From contig DJPX01000041.1 in the NCBI GenBank assembly GCA_002438635.1, positions 16,132-80,131 of the forward strand: a DNA stretch of 64,000 nt, given 5' to 3'. Positions 1 through 8,819 of this stretch are shown piece by piece. The notes below the pieces were generated by a model. The model saw only the letters and a program-made list of their open reading frames with translations, ran no database searches and was not told the origin of the DNA. This stretch comes from Bacteroidales bacterium UBA6401 (lineage in GTDB: Bacteria; Bacteroidota; Bacteroidia; Bacteroidales; UBA932). How positions within the stretch are numbered: the stretch's first letter is position 1; each line of letters starts with the position of its first letter. Position numbers and translations under genes: made by a program.

Positions 1-538
1 TCTCAAACAACGATGCTGTTTTACAATAGATTATCTTAAAATAATCTTTTTCGTCAGTTCCCTCCCCAAACGATTTTTGTAACTGAAGCATCTCGCCCTC
101 TGCAAGATTGGTCATGGCCTTAGAAAAAATCTTTGCCATAGAATCTCGTTTAGCCGAAGTGATGGTTAGCTCCATAGCCCTCGCTAGCCAAAAATCTCCC
201 ACCAGTACGGCTGCACCGGCCCCGATCTTCGAGCATAATGTAGGTTCTCCTCTACGAGTCGCGCTATGATCTGCCACATCGTCGTGTAACAATGTGGCGT
301 TGTGTAACAATTCCGTCGCTGCCGCCACCTTAATAGCCTCATCACAAGCGCCTTTAGGGTTCAGTAAACGTGCAATCAAAAGTGCCACTATAGGCCGTAG
401 CATCTTCCCTCCATGCGAAAGGATATCCTCATTCACCTTGTTCAACAAACTCACATCCGAAAGCAAGGAATTAGAAATGTATTTGTTCAATAATTCCCAA
501 TCCCCTCCCAAATATTCTATAATCTCCTCTCGTAACAT
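1..538 (-). CDS. Polyprenyl diphosphate synthase, N-terminal 179 residues (cut by window edge)
   Basis: All-trans prenyl chain elongation enzyme, cytoplasmic, probably supplying the side chain of menaquinone. Translating the minus strand from the ATG at 538 gives a protein with GGKMLRP at residues 43-49 (isopentenyl diphosphate binding) and the first aspartate-rich motif DDVAD at 86-90, both diagnostic of the E-type polyprenyl synthetase family. The second aspartate-rich motif lies beyond the left edge, so chain length cannot be judged. It is separated from the upstream barrel gene by a hairpin terminator at 560-595, so it is probably its own transcription unit. The family call is secure; the exact product (octaprenyl, heptaprenyl or other) is not. 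Confidence 0.9.
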   Translation of the reverse strand, partial: MLREEIIEYLGGDWELLNKYISNSLLSDVSLLNKVNEDILSHGGKMLRPIVALLIARLLNPKGACDEAIKVAAATELLHNATLLHDDVADHSATRRGEPTLCSKIGAGAAVLVGDFWLARAMELTITSAKRDSMAKIFSKAMTNLAEGEMLQLQKSFGEGTDEKDYFKIIYCKTASLFE

Positions 539-559
539 CCTTTATATTTTCGTTTCTAT

Positions 560-595
560 CAAAAACAAGCCGCGCGATTATAACGTGCGGCTTGT
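560..595 (-). terminator. Rho-independent terminator ending the efflux/thioredoxin unit
   Basis: Twelve-base arms at 565-576 and 584-595 (ACAAGCCGCGCG against its complement with one G-U pair) enclose a 7-base loop. Read on the minus strand the stem is followed directly by five T. It lies between the stop of the barrel gene (617) and the polyprenyl synthase start (538). Confidence 0.85.
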
Positions 596-616
596 GTTAA
601 ATATTAATGTCTATAA

Positions 617-1336
617 CTAAAAGTATAGAGTCAAAGTAGCTGCGATTCCAGAGCACTTCTGGCTGCTTATTGCTTTATACATAGCACCGGCTGTAATGCT
701 TGAATTAGAATCTGAATCTTTGTAAACCTGTCCAAGATCCCAGTAATACTTGGCTGAAAGAGCAATTCTATTCAATACTTTTATACCAGCGCCAAGTCCT
801 ACTCCATACTCTAGACGGTTTCTATCGTCCCATCTGTTAGGGTCATCGCTAGCTGTATCCAACTTCATTCCTGCTGCAGATGCTAACTTAGATATTGCCT
901 GTTTCGTAGCATCATCTTTAAAAGATGAAACAGTTTCTGTGGTTACCGCGTAGCCTAAAAATGGCTCTACGAAAACAAATGGTTCCACAATTCCGAAATC
1001 CATTCCCCACGCTACTCTAACTGGGACTTCAACATATCCTGTACTGGTGTTAATCGTAATGTCAGCACTCTGTCCGAATGCAGTAATATTATCATTAAGG
1101 CTTTGACCTTTAACATTATAAAGAATACCAGGCTGAACACTCAGTCCAAAGGGAAGATCAAGGTTATAAACAAGTCCAAAATGATACTTATTTGCGGTCT
1201 TAGCAACTGCGATATCATTATAAGCTTCATCAATAGAGGTTGAAGCAGAAGTAAGACCTGCCACAATACCTATTTGTGCATTTGCACTGACTGTAAGTGC
1301 TAAAGCAGCGACTGCAGTCAAAATTAATCTTTTCAT
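617..1336 (-). CDS. Outer membrane beta-barrel protein (porin-like)
   Basis: 239 residues with a cleavable signal peptide (MKRLILTAVAALALTVSANA, cleavage near residue 20) and alternating hydrophobic strands ending in ...TLTLYF. The terminal aromatic residue is the usual C-terminal signal for barrel assembly. It resembles the small OmpA/OmpW-like barrels of the PF13568 type common in Bacteroidetes. Its ATG overlaps the thioredoxin stop as ATGA (1333-1336), so it is translationally coupled to that gene, and a terminator follows at 560-595. Function beyond an outer membrane barrel is unknown. A second barrel of the same general type is at 10307-10969. Confidence 0.8.
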   Translation of the reverse strand: MKRLILTAVAALALTVSANAQIGIVAGLTSASTSIDEAYNDIAVAKTANKYHFGLVYNLDLPFGLSVQPGILYNVKGQSLNDNITAFGQSADITINTSTGYVEVPVRVAWGMDFGIVEPFVFVEPFLGYAVTTETVSSFKDDATKQAISKLASAAGMKLDTASDDPNRWDDRNRLEYGVGLGAGIKVLNRIALSAKYYWDLGQVYKDSDSNSSITAGAMYKAISSQKCSGIAATLTLYF

Positions 1337-1647
1337 AATAAATTATTGATTTTAGTGATGATTTCTTCTTTGGAAACTACGCCCACTGTTTTATCGACGG
1401 CAACACCATTCTTAAAATAAATCAATGTTGGGATACTCATTATGCGATACTGCATAGCCAAATCGCGTTCCTCGTCGATATTACATTTGGCGACCACTGC
1501 TTTCCCATCCATTTCCTCTGCCACCTCTTCAAGAATGGGCGAGAGCATGCGACATGGCCCACACCACGTCGCCCAAAAATCAACTACGACAACAGGCGAA
1601 GAATTTAACACCTGCGACATATTTTGATAATTTATTGTAACTTCCAT
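1333..1647 (-). CDS. trxA: Thioredoxin
   Basis: 104-residue single-domain thioredoxin, a cytoplasmic disulfide reductase. It carries the WCGPC redox motif at residues 28-32 and the cis-proline in SIPTLI at residue 73, in a protein of the standard family length with no signal peptide. It starts one base after the small PII-like gene and overlaps the barrel gene by 4 bp. The position inside an efflux operon is unusual for a housekeeping thioredoxin. Whether it is the main cellular thioredoxin cannot be judged from this window. Confidence 0.93.
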   Translation of the reverse strand: MEVTINYQNMSQVLNSSPVVVVDFWATWCGPCRMLSPILEEVAEEMDGKAVVAKCNIDEERDLAMQYRIMSIPTLIYFKNGVAVDKTVGVVSKEEIITKINNLL

Positions 1648-1648
1648 A

Positions 1649-1942
1649 TTATATGTGTTTTTCTATTCTCCAACTAAAAGCGCGCAATCCTAAATCCGGA
1701 TATGCCAAGTCCTTTTTATGCAAAGCATCCAACACCTCGTCTGCGATAGAATCATCCACTATAGTTAACACTGCCTGATTCATAGCCGGCCAAGCGTGAT
1801 CACCATAATGAGGCTCTCCATTAACACTTCCTCGCCCCATCACTTCATCCCATCTAGTAAAGCCCCTCTGCCCGAACTGCTCTAACAATTCAACGACTTC
1901 ATCATTAAAGGCCTGATTGTAACTTACAAATATAGCTATCAT
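1649..1942 (-). CDS. Small PII-like (ferredoxin-fold) protein linked to RND efflux
   Basis: 97 residues, no signal peptide or membrane segment. The pattern of strand, acidic helix (NDEVVELLEQFGQRGFTRW) and a second strand/helix repeat fits a small alpha/beta ferredoxin-like protein. Bacteroidetes RND operons often carry such a short PII/GlnB-like or DUF3240-like partner, and I place it there by context and secondary-structure pattern, not by a recognised signature. It lies 13 bases after the pump gene and one base before thioredoxin. It might modulate or sense the pump. Confidence is high that it is a real gene, moderate for the fold. Confidence 0.6.
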   Translation of the reverse strand: MIAIFVSYNQAFNDEVVELLEQFGQRGFTRWDEVMGRGSVNGEPHYGDHAWPAMNQAVLTIVDDSIADEVLDALHKKDLAYPDLGLRAFSWRIEKHI

Positions 1943-1955
1943 TTTTTAATTCTCC

Positions 1956-4900
1956 TTATTTTAACATCAAAGACTTACGCGCCTTTCTGTTTTCTTGTCT
2001 AGTTGCAAATATACAATAAACTGTCGGAATAAGCACCAAAGTCACTATGGTAGAAATAGTTAATCCCCAGCATACCACCATACCAAGGCTTACCCACATC
2101 TCAGAGCCTTCACCTATACCAAGAGCCATAGGCACCATACCAAGCACCGTCGTTAGTGTCGTCATAAGAATAGGACGCAGACGGCTTCTTGCGGCCTCCA
2201 CAGAAGCATCTACTATACTCATTCCCCTTTCTCGACACAAAATGGTGTAGTCAATAAGCACAATACCATTTTTAACCACTATACCCAATAGGATTATTAC
2301 ACCTATTATAGCCATAACACCCATTGCCGTGCCTGTAATGGTCAATCCCCATATTACACCCACAATAGCAAATGGAAGGGAGAACATGATAACAAATGGA
2401 GACATAAAGGACTCGAACTGCGAAGCCATAACCATATACACCATAATGATTATTAGTATAATCAAGACAAGCATATCAGAGAACATACTCTGCTGGTCCT
2501 CATAGTCTCCCGCGATATCCGTAGTGACACCATTAGGTATATCTATCTCATCTATCGCTTTCTGGGCCACAGCGACAGCATCTGAAAGAGCGGCTCCGTT
2601 GGCAACTATACCGCTTATAGAAATGTATCTTTCCCTGTCTTTTCTCTCAATCGTAGGAGGCACACTGGTCTCCTTAATCGTACCAAGCTCTTTCATCTTA
2701 ATGGCCTTGCCCATAGCATTGGTGACGGTTATATTCTCCAAATCCTCTATACTGGTTCTAAATTCCGGGGCATAACGAACCCTTATATAATACTCCTCTC
2801 CATCCTCTCTATAGTACGAAGCTACAGTCCCGGACACTGCCGCGCTGAAAGCCTGACCTGCAGTTGTAGAGGTGAGTCCGTTAAGGGCCAATTTTGTCCT
2901 GTCGAAATCCATCTGGTATTCCGGAGTATATTCATCTCGAGAGAGTGTAGCCTGTGAGAAGACATCACTCGAAAGCATTTTTGATTGAAGTTCACGAGCC
3001 ACAGCATCAGTCTTCTCGAAGTCGTATCCATACACATCCACCTTTATGGATGAAGCTCCTCCCATCATGCCACCGCCTTCTGTCACTATACCTTTACGAA
3101 TCTGTGGATACTGTCTTAAAATACCACGAATCTGATCTGCTATTTCCGAAGTTCCCCTCTTTCTTTCACTTACAGAACCGATATTGACATTCATCGATAT
3201 GATCTGGGTACCATTATCCTGCATACTGGCAAAAGCGTTGTCTGAATCTGCCTGACCAAATGAATAATTCAGGACCTTAAGTTCAGGGACAGCATCTTTT
3301 ATATCTGAATAAATCGATGATGCTACCTGAGCAGTAACCTCCTGAGCCGTGCCTACAGGTAAACTAATGGAAATACTCAATCGACCATCGTCACTATGCG
3401 GGAAGTACTCAGTCTTTATTTTTGGCCCTAGCAAGAGCACAGTTAAGAAAAACACAGCTGCCGCACTGATAACCACAACACTACGATGCGAAGTCGCCCA
3501 ACGAATTATCCTTCCATATCCACGAGATATCCTATCTAAGAAATTATCTACCGGTGTGAAGAATATCTTATGCAAGCGACTCTTACTTTTCCCACTCCTT
3601 AGAAATCTTGAACAAAGCATAGGTACAAGAGTAAGGGCAGCCGTAGTGGAAACTATCATAATGATACTTACTATCCAGCCAAGTTGCTTGAACATTATCC
3701 CTGTCATACCACTTATCAAGGTCAATGGCAAGAACACGCATAGCATGGTTAGAGTTGAAGCAACAACTGAAATAGCCACTTCGGAAGTAGCCAAAACCGC
3801 TGCCTCTTTAGGTTTTTCACCTCGCTCCAAGTGTGTAGAAATGTTCTCCAGTACCACTATAGCATCATCCACCACCATACCTATGGCTATTGACAACGCG
3901 GACATAGATATAATATTAAGCGTATTACCCGTCGCAAACAGGTATACAAGAGAAGCCAACAGCGCTATAGGGATAGACAATATAATGATAAATGTAGCTC
4001 GCCATCTTCCTAGGAACAAGAACACTACCAACATAACCACTATGAAAGTAATTAAGATAGTATCTTTCAGGGTCTTGATAGTATTAATGATATTCGTAGA
4101 CGAATCTACTACAGTCGTTATCTTAATGTCGGAAGGAAGTGTCTTTTCTATTTTAGAAAGTTGCTTCTTGACATTATTAATAACATTTACAGTGTTAGCC
4201 CCATTCTGTTTTTGAATAATAATACGGGCACTACGCTCGCCATTAGTGTAAGACTCCTGCTCTCGCTCCTCAGGTCCATCCACTACAGTTGCCACATCCC
4301 TAAGATAGACTATTTTTCCATTTGAATTGCTGACTACTATATCCAGCATTTCAGAAGGGTTGTCAAACTCCTTCTCAACACGCAGATTATAAGTCTCAGA
4401 TCCTATATCTATATTTCCAGAAGGCAAATTCTTGTTCTCTGCAGCGATAACCTGAGCTATAGAGCTAACTGTTAGATTATAGGCCTGTAATTTTTGAGGG
4501 TCGCAATAAACGGAAATTTCACGACTTGGGGCACCAGCCACAGACACTGTACCTACTCCTGAAACTCTTGCCAAAGGTGTCGCCACTTTATCATCAAGAA
4601 TCTTATCAAGACCTGCCATAGATTCATCTGCAGACGCAGACAATATCAAAATAGGCATATCATCCGCACTGAATTTGAAAATCATCGGGATAGAAGCCCC
4701 ATCTGGTAATGAAGAATTTACCATGTCCAGTTTATCTCGAACATCGTTGGTAGCTTCTTCAATATCTGTCCCATATTCGAACTCCAAAGTTAGTATGGCA
4801 ACATTCTCCTTAGACTCCGAGGTGAGTTCCTTAAGATTTGCCACGCCATTCAGGGAATTCTCAAGCACCTTGGTAAGGTTATTTTCAATATCCTGGGCAC

Positions 4901-5063
4901 TTGCTCCCTGATATGAAGACATAACCATAATCGTATTCGAATCGAAATCCGGGAACTGCGATATGGAAGTCTTCATAAGAGAAAACACGCCGAAGATGGC
5001 GAAGGCCACAAAAATAAGGGCCGTCGTCACCGGTTTTTTTACTGCTGAACGATATATGCTCAT
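1956..5063 (-). CDS. RND multidrug efflux pump, inner membrane permease (AcrB/HAE-1 type)
   Basis: 1035 residues, the usual length for a hydrophobe/amphiphile RND pump. It has a hydrophobic segment near residues 13-30, a large periplasmic porter loop, a block of membrane helices from about 335, a second porter loop and a second helix block, the duplicated 2x6 plan of the family. The proton-relay aspartates are present in GMVVDDAIVV (D399, D400), and the partner lysine is in GIVVKNGIV of the second half. It pumps drugs, bile salts or other amphiphiles with the fusion protein and TolC-like protein encoded just upstream. Its ATG shares base 5063 with the stop of the fusion protein gene. Substrate range cannot be read from sequence. 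Confidence 0.95.
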   Translation of the reverse strand: MSIYRSAVKKPVTTALIFVAFAIFGVFSLMKTSISQFPDFDSNTIMVMSSYQGASAQDIENNLTKVLENSLNGVANLKELTSESKENVAILTLEFEYGTDIEEATNDVRDKLDMVNSSLPDGASIPMIFKFSADDMPILILSASADESMAGLDKILDDKVATPLARVSGVGTVSVAGAPSREISVYCDPQKLQAYNLTVSSIAQVIAAENKNLPSGNIDIGSETYNLRVEKEFDNPSEMLDIVVSNSNGKIVYLRDVATVVDGPEEREQESYTNGERSARIIIQKQNGANTVNVINNVKKQLSKIEKTLPSDIKITTVVDSSTNIINTIKTLKDTILITFIVVMLVVFLFLGRWRATFIIILSIPIALLASLVYLFATGNTLNIISMSALSIAIGMVVDDAIVVLENISTHLERGEKPKEAAVLATSEVAISVVASTLTMLCVFLPLTLISGMTGIMFKQLGWIVSIIMIVSTTAALTLVPMLCSRFLRSGKSKSRLHKIFFTPVDNFLDRISRGYGRIIRWATSHRSVVVISAAAVFFLTVLLLGPKIKTEYFPHSDDGRLSISISLPVGTAQEVTAQVASSIYSDIKDAVPELKVLNYSFGQADSDNAFASMQDNGTQIISMNVNIGSVSERKRGTSEIADQIRGILRQYPQIRKGIVTEGGGMMGGASSIKVDVYGYDFEKTDAVARELQSKMLSSDVFSQATLSRDEYTPEYQMDFDRTKLALNGLTSTTAGQAFSAAVSGTVASYYREDGEEYYIRVRYAPEFRTSIEDLENITVTNAMGKAIKMKELGTIKETSVPPTIERKDRERYISISGIVANGAALSDAVAVAQKAIDEIDIPNGVTTDIAGDYEDQQSMFSDMLVLIILIIIMVYMVMASQFESFMSPFVIMFSLPFAIVGVIWGLTITGTAMGVMAIIGVIILLGIVVKNGIVLIDYTILCRERGMSIVDASVEAARSRLRPILMTTLTTVLGMVPMALGIGEGSEMWVSLGMVVCWGLTISTIVTLVLIPTVYCIFATRQENRKARKSLMLK

Positions 5064-6088
5064 TATTTGATCACTTCTACTTTAATTCCACTTCTAAGCG
5101 CGCTCTGGCCACTTACAACTACATTCTCGCCTTCCTCTATACCGCTAAGAATTACATAACTAGTCCCGATATGGCGTCCTACTTCTACTATTTTCAAATC
5201 TACAGTCCCATCTGCTTTGAGTACGTAAACCGTTCTCACACCTGACCCCTGCTGCTTCTGAACCGCGGTATCCGGAACGACTACCACATTGCTTTTCCCG
5301 AAAATGACACGAGCACTCGAGTACATGCCAGGGCGAAGTTCAAACTTAGGATTACCTATAGTAACCTCCGCCGTTATGGTGTGTGTGGTAGCATCAATAG
5401 TAGGGTAAACCCTGGAAACTTTTCCTACATAGGTTTTTCCCCCTAGCGCTTCAGGAACGAATTCCACCTCTATCCCTTTCTTTAATAAACTATAATTCTT
5501 TTCTGATACTGCCACCAGCGCCTTAACCGGATCTATCTGCTGAACCACAAAAAGAGGCGAAGACATAGTGTACATATCACCACAGTCATAATTCCTCGCG
5601 GTTACTACTCCATCTATAGGGCTTTTGAGAATGGTATTGGTGAGTAAATTCTCGTATGTGGTATTTGCCACCTTGTATTGCAACTCTATGGATTCGAAAT
5701 CCGACTTACTTACGCCACCTTTCTCATAAAGGGCCTTAGACCTATCGTATTCGCTTTTCAGATTATTCAACTGAAGTTCAGCTTGTTCTAGTTGCGATCT
5801 ATCCATTTGAGCCAAGACCTGTCCCTTCTTTACAAAATCACCTACATCTACTCTGATTTCGGTTATTCTGGCACCACTTTGAGGCGCTATATTATTAATT
5901 ACATTGGCCTGAAGAGTAACCGAGTATTTTTCATCGAGTGGAACTATCTCTTTTTGTGCCTCCACTATTTTTACAGTAGGAACCTGTTCTGCTTTTCCAG
6001 CATTGGCAGCGCTCTGCGATTTCTTTCCTCCACAAGAACACATAAGCAAAGCGATAGCCGCCATTGAAACAATCTTTATATTCATCAT
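5063..6088 (-). CDS. RND efflux periplasmic adaptor (membrane fusion lipoprotein)
   Basis: HlyD/AcrA-family adaptor linking the inner membrane pump to the outer membrane channel. The N-terminus has a lipoprotein signal (ALLMCSCGG; the second Cys, preceded by Ser, fits the lipobox best). Then come the first lipoyl half (RITEIRVDVGDFVKKGQVL), an alpha-helical hairpin, the second lipoyl half (TILKSPIDGVVTARN) and beta-barrel and membrane-proximal domains ending at VEVIK. The longest open frame starts at 6109 and would overlap the upstream gene by 20 bases. The Met at 6088 begins just after that gene's stop (6090) and directly precedes the signal peptide, so I take it as the start. Confidence 0.92.
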   Translation of the reverse strand: MMNIKIVSMAAIALLMCSCGGKKSQSAANAGKAEQVPTVKIVEAQKEIVPLDEKYSVTLQANVINNIAPQSGARITEIRVDVGDFVKKGQVLAQMDRSQLEQAELQLNNLKSEYDRSKALYEKGGVSKSDFESIELQYKVANTTYENLLTNTILKSPIDGVVTARNYDCGDMYTMSSPLFVVQQIDPVKALVAVSEKNYSLLKKGIEVEFVPEALGGKTYVGKVSRVYPTIDATTHTITAEVTIGNPKFELRPGMYSSARVIFGKSNVVVVPDTAVQKQQGSGVRTVYVLKADGTVDLKIVEVGRHIGTSYVILSGIEEGENVVVSGQSALRSGIKVEVIK

Positions 6089-6089
6089 T

Positions 6090-7463
6090 TTATTCTTTAT
6101 CTTCAACATTATAATCTACACCAAGGGTCTGTTCAAGACTCGTCTTTGCCGTTAGATAGCTGTACACTGACTGCACGGCTGTCATTTTAGCCTGTACTAA
6201 AGCAAGCTGTGCATCATTAAGATCGGTTAACGTAGAACTTCCTATCTCGTATGACTCTTCTGTAATATCATAGGCCTTTTGCGCAGCCTCCAAAGCCTTA
6301 TCTGCCGCATCAAAACTGCGCACTGCAGTCTCCATAGTATTCAAATTCTGCCTTATAGATATCTTTAGCTGTCTTTCAGTATTTTTCTTTTGGAGAGTCA
6401 ACTCGTCCGCCTGTACCTGGGCAGCTTTTATATTATGATAGCGTTTTCCTCCTGCAAAGATTGGAATATTAAGACTAATAGCCACATAAGAGTATGGTGT
6501 CCATTTATATTGGCTAAACTCGAAATCATTAGCCATGGCATTATAATTATATGAGAATGAAAGCGCTAGCGAAGGTAGCGAAGCATATTTTTGCATCCTA
6601 ATATTAGAAGCCAGCTGATCTGCCTGAATGGCCAATTGGCGCATAGAGGTATTCTGCTCCAGGTCTAATTCCGACTCTGTATAAAGAGCGCTCATATCCT
6701 CAACATAATCATACAATTGGCCTTCGACATCTATATCCTCATCAAGGTCAACGCCCATCACGGCTTTTAACTGCCATAACGCAAGTGCCACGGAATTGGC
6801 CGAGTCATACATGTTCGGGATGGCATTGGCCAATGTCGTAGAGGCTCGGGCCAAATCCAAATCTGAAGCTTTCTGTGCATCGTACTTTAACTTTGTTCGC
6901 TCATAATTGGCCAAGGCATTTTCGTAAACATCCTTGTAAACCGCACTGGTCTCTTTAGCCATAAGGACCGCATAAAAAGCATTCTTCACCTGACTCACCA
7001 TTTCCAATCGGCTACTTCTTGCTTTTTCCACTGCCAATTCCACATCTTGGCCAGTAATTTTAAGACTCTCCCAAAGTTGCAGATTTACAAGTGGCATAGA
7101 TGCAGATACACCGGCTGTAAATGTATTCCACCTTCCTACTTCCAATCCGCCGCCGCTTGATCCTGTTGATCCACCAGTCTGAGACCCTTCCGAACCTGAA
7201 GCATTCGAACCACCTCCGGTCACAGATGACATATCAAAGTCCATGTACATAACCTGCTTTTCTATAGTCCTCTGGAAAGCTGCAGAACCATCGATTTGAG
7301 GAAAAAGCGATGCGTACGTGCCACGCTTGGCATATTCGCTTCTTTCAATTTCTTTATCAGCCACTTTCACAGCCACATTTTCGCTCAATGCAATTTCAAG
7401 GGCTTTGTCTAAAGATATGAAAGTCTGAATAAAGATAAACAAACAACTAACTAATCCTGTCAT
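6090..7463 (-). CDS. TolC-family outer membrane efflux protein
   Basis: 457 residues. A short N-terminal hydrophobic signal (GLVSCLFIFIQTFIS) leads into SLDKALEIALSENVAVKVAD, the typical first helix of outer membrane factors, followed by two repeats rich in long amphipathic helices, each with the ...LNDAQLALVQAK... / ...LDLARASTTLANA... pattern. It forms the trimeric exit duct for the RND pump. A Gly/Ser-rich insert at about residues 83-107 (GGGSNASGSEGSQTGG and onward) is probably a surface loop. It is the first gene of the efflux unit. I saw no clear TAnnTTTG promoter in the 70 bases upstream. Confidence 0.93.
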   Translation of the reverse strand: MTGLVSCLFIFIQTFISLDKALEIALSENVAVKVADKEIERSEYAKRGTYASLFPQIDGSAAFQRTIEKQVMYMDFDMSSVTGGGSNASGSEGSQTGGSTGSSGGGLEVGRWNTFTAGVSASMPLVNLQLWESLKITGQDVELAVEKARSSRLEMVSQVKNAFYAVLMAKETSAVYKDVYENALANYERTKLKYDAQKASDLDLARASTTLANAIPNMYDSANSVALALWQLKAVMGVDLDEDIDVEGQLYDYVEDMSALYTESELDLEQNTSMRQLAIQADQLASNIRMQKYASLPSLALSFSYNYNAMANDFEFSQYKWTPYSYVAISLNIPIFAGGKRYHNIKAAQVQADELTLQKKNTERQLKISIRQNLNTMETAVRSFDAADKALEAAQKAYDITEESYEIGSSTLTDLNDAQLALVQAKMTAVQSVYSYLTAKTSLEQTLGVDYNVEDKE

Positions 7464-7537
7464 ATTTTATTTTATATTCGCACGCGCAATGCTCAAATAC
7501 TATACCAAACCTAAACTTCCATTATTTCATATATGTT

Positions 7538-7570
7538 AAAAAAGAGAGTGGCAGGTTTTTTCTGCCACTC
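7538..7570 (-). terminator. Rho-independent terminator of the aldolase gene
   Basis: Perfect 9-bp stem GAGTGGCAG/CTGCCACTC at 7546-7554 and 7562-7570. On the minus strand it is followed by CT and six T (7538-7543). It lies 25 bases after the aldolase stop. Confidence 0.92.
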
Positions 7571-7594
7571 CCCTTAATATTTAATAATCAATAA

Positions 7595-8596
7595 CTATTC
7601 AGCTTTTCCGTCTGATCCGAGAACATTTACAATCTTATGTATGTAAAGTTTCTTCATCTCATCACGAGCTGGACCCAAGTACTTGCGAGGATCGAATTCG
7701 CCCGGTTTCTCGTAGAATACTTTACGAATAATTGCGGTCATGGCAAGACGGCTATCAGAGTCGATGTTAATCTTACATACTGCGCTCTTAGCGGCTTCGC
7801 GAAGCTGTTCCTCTGGGATACCTACAGCATCTGGAAGTTTTCCACCATATTTATTAATCATATCTACATACTCCTGTGGAACTGAAGAAGAACCATGAAG
7901 TACGATAGGGAAACCAGGAAGTTTCTTCTCGATTTCGTGAAGAACATCGAAAGCAAGTGGAGGTGGAATCAAACGTCCAGTCTTAGGGTCGCGTGTGCAC
8001 TGCTCTGGCTTGAACTTGTATGCACCATGAGAAGTTCCTATAGAAATAGCAAGAGAGTCACATCCGGTACGAGTTGAGAAATCAATAACTTCCTCTGGCT
8101 TTGTGTAATGTGATTCCTCTGCAGAAACCTCATCCTCTACACCAGCGAGCACTCCAAGTTCAGCCTCTACCGGGACGTCGAACTGATGAGCATATTCTAC
8201 GACTTTCTTTGTAAGTGCGATATTATCCTCGTATGGAAGCGCAGAACCATCTATCATCACTGAAGAAAATCCTAAATCAACACAGCTCTTGCAAAGCTCG
8301 AAACTATCGCCATGGTCAAGGTGAAGAACGATTTGAGGATTCTCCCATCCAAGCTCTTTAGCGTACTGAACTGCTCCTTCTGCCATATAGCGAAGAAGTG
8401 TCTGGTTCGCATAATTACGAGCGCCCTTACTGACTTGAAGAATTACAGGTGATTTGGTCTCGGAAGCAGCCTGAATGATAGCCTGAAGCTGCTCCATATT
8501 ATTGAAATTGAATGCAGGGATAGCATAACCCCCAACAACGGCCTTTGAAAACATCTCACGGGTGTTTACTAGACCCAGCTCTTTAAATGATACCAT
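7595..8596 (-). CDS. fba: Class II fructose-bisphosphate aldolase
   Basis: 333 residues; zinc-dependent cleavage of fructose-1,6-bisphosphate in glycolysis/gluconeogenesis. HLDHGD at 92-97 holds the catalytic Asp and the first zinc His; GVLAGVEDEV, GTSHGAYKF and VLHGSSSVP supply the remaining metal and phosphate ligands. Length and motifs match the FbaA subgroup with the insertion KFKPEQCTRDPKTGRLIPPP. It is monocistronic: a Bacteroidetes promoter sits 33-38 bases upstream and a strong terminator follows. Confidence 0.96.
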   Translation of the reverse strand: MVSFKELGLVNTREMFSKAVVGGYAIPAFNFNNMEQLQAIIQAASETKSPVILQVSKGARNYANQTLLRYMAEGAVQYAKELGWENPQIVLHLDHGDSFELCKSCVDLGFSSVMIDGSALPYEDNIALTKKVVEYAHQFDVPVEAELGVLAGVEDEVSAEESHYTKPEEVIDFSTRTGCDSLAISIGTSHGAYKFKPEQCTRDPKTGRLIPPPLAFDVLHEIEKKLPGFPIVLHGSSSVPQEYVDMINKYGGKLPDAVGIPEEQLREAAKSAVCKINIDSDSRLAMTAIIRKVFYEKPGEFDPRKYLGPARDEMKKLYIHKIVNVLGSDGKAE

Positions 8597-8633
8597 AATA
8601 AATATAAGTATTAAGTTATTTCAAATTTCGGCG

Positions 8634-8665
8634 CAAATTTAAATAAATTTACGATATATCACAAC
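8634..8665 (-). promoter_or_regulatory. Promoter of the aldolase gene
   Basis: Minus-strand TAAATTTG (8634-8641) matches the Bacteroidetes -7 consensus TAnnTTTG. About 20 bases upstream is GTTG (8662-8665), one mismatch from the -33 TTTG. It gives a leader of roughly 33 bases to the ATG at 8596. Confidence 0.7.
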
Positions 8666-8731
8666 CGCGTGAGCTTTACCGCAATAATTATGCTGAAAAT
8701 ATGATATGCGACTTCTTGTCACATTTTTTGT

Positions 8732-8739
8732 TAATTTTG
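8732..8739 (+). promoter_or_regulatory. -7 promoter element of gmk-nadD; decides the gmk start
   Basis: TAATTTTG matches TAnnTTTG exactly. No convincing -33 TTTG is seen at the usual spacing. Transcription would begin near 8745, downstream of the in-frame ATG at 8706, so translation must start later, at 8820. Confidence 0.6.
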
Positions 8740-8819
8740 CATCCCGGCGAGGCTACAATGCCACGCCTTTAAAAAATATCAAAAGCAAAACACTCATTTT
8801 AAAATATTTACAAGCCAGA

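Noticed and set aside
3349..4215. 288-codon open frame on the plus strand opposite the RND pump
   Set aside because: Antisense to a conserved part of the pump, no promoter or recognisable domain; explained by codon composition of the real gene.
8706..8819. Longer N-terminus for guanylate kinase
   Set aside because: A -7 promoter element lies inside it and the added residues have no place in the kinase fold.
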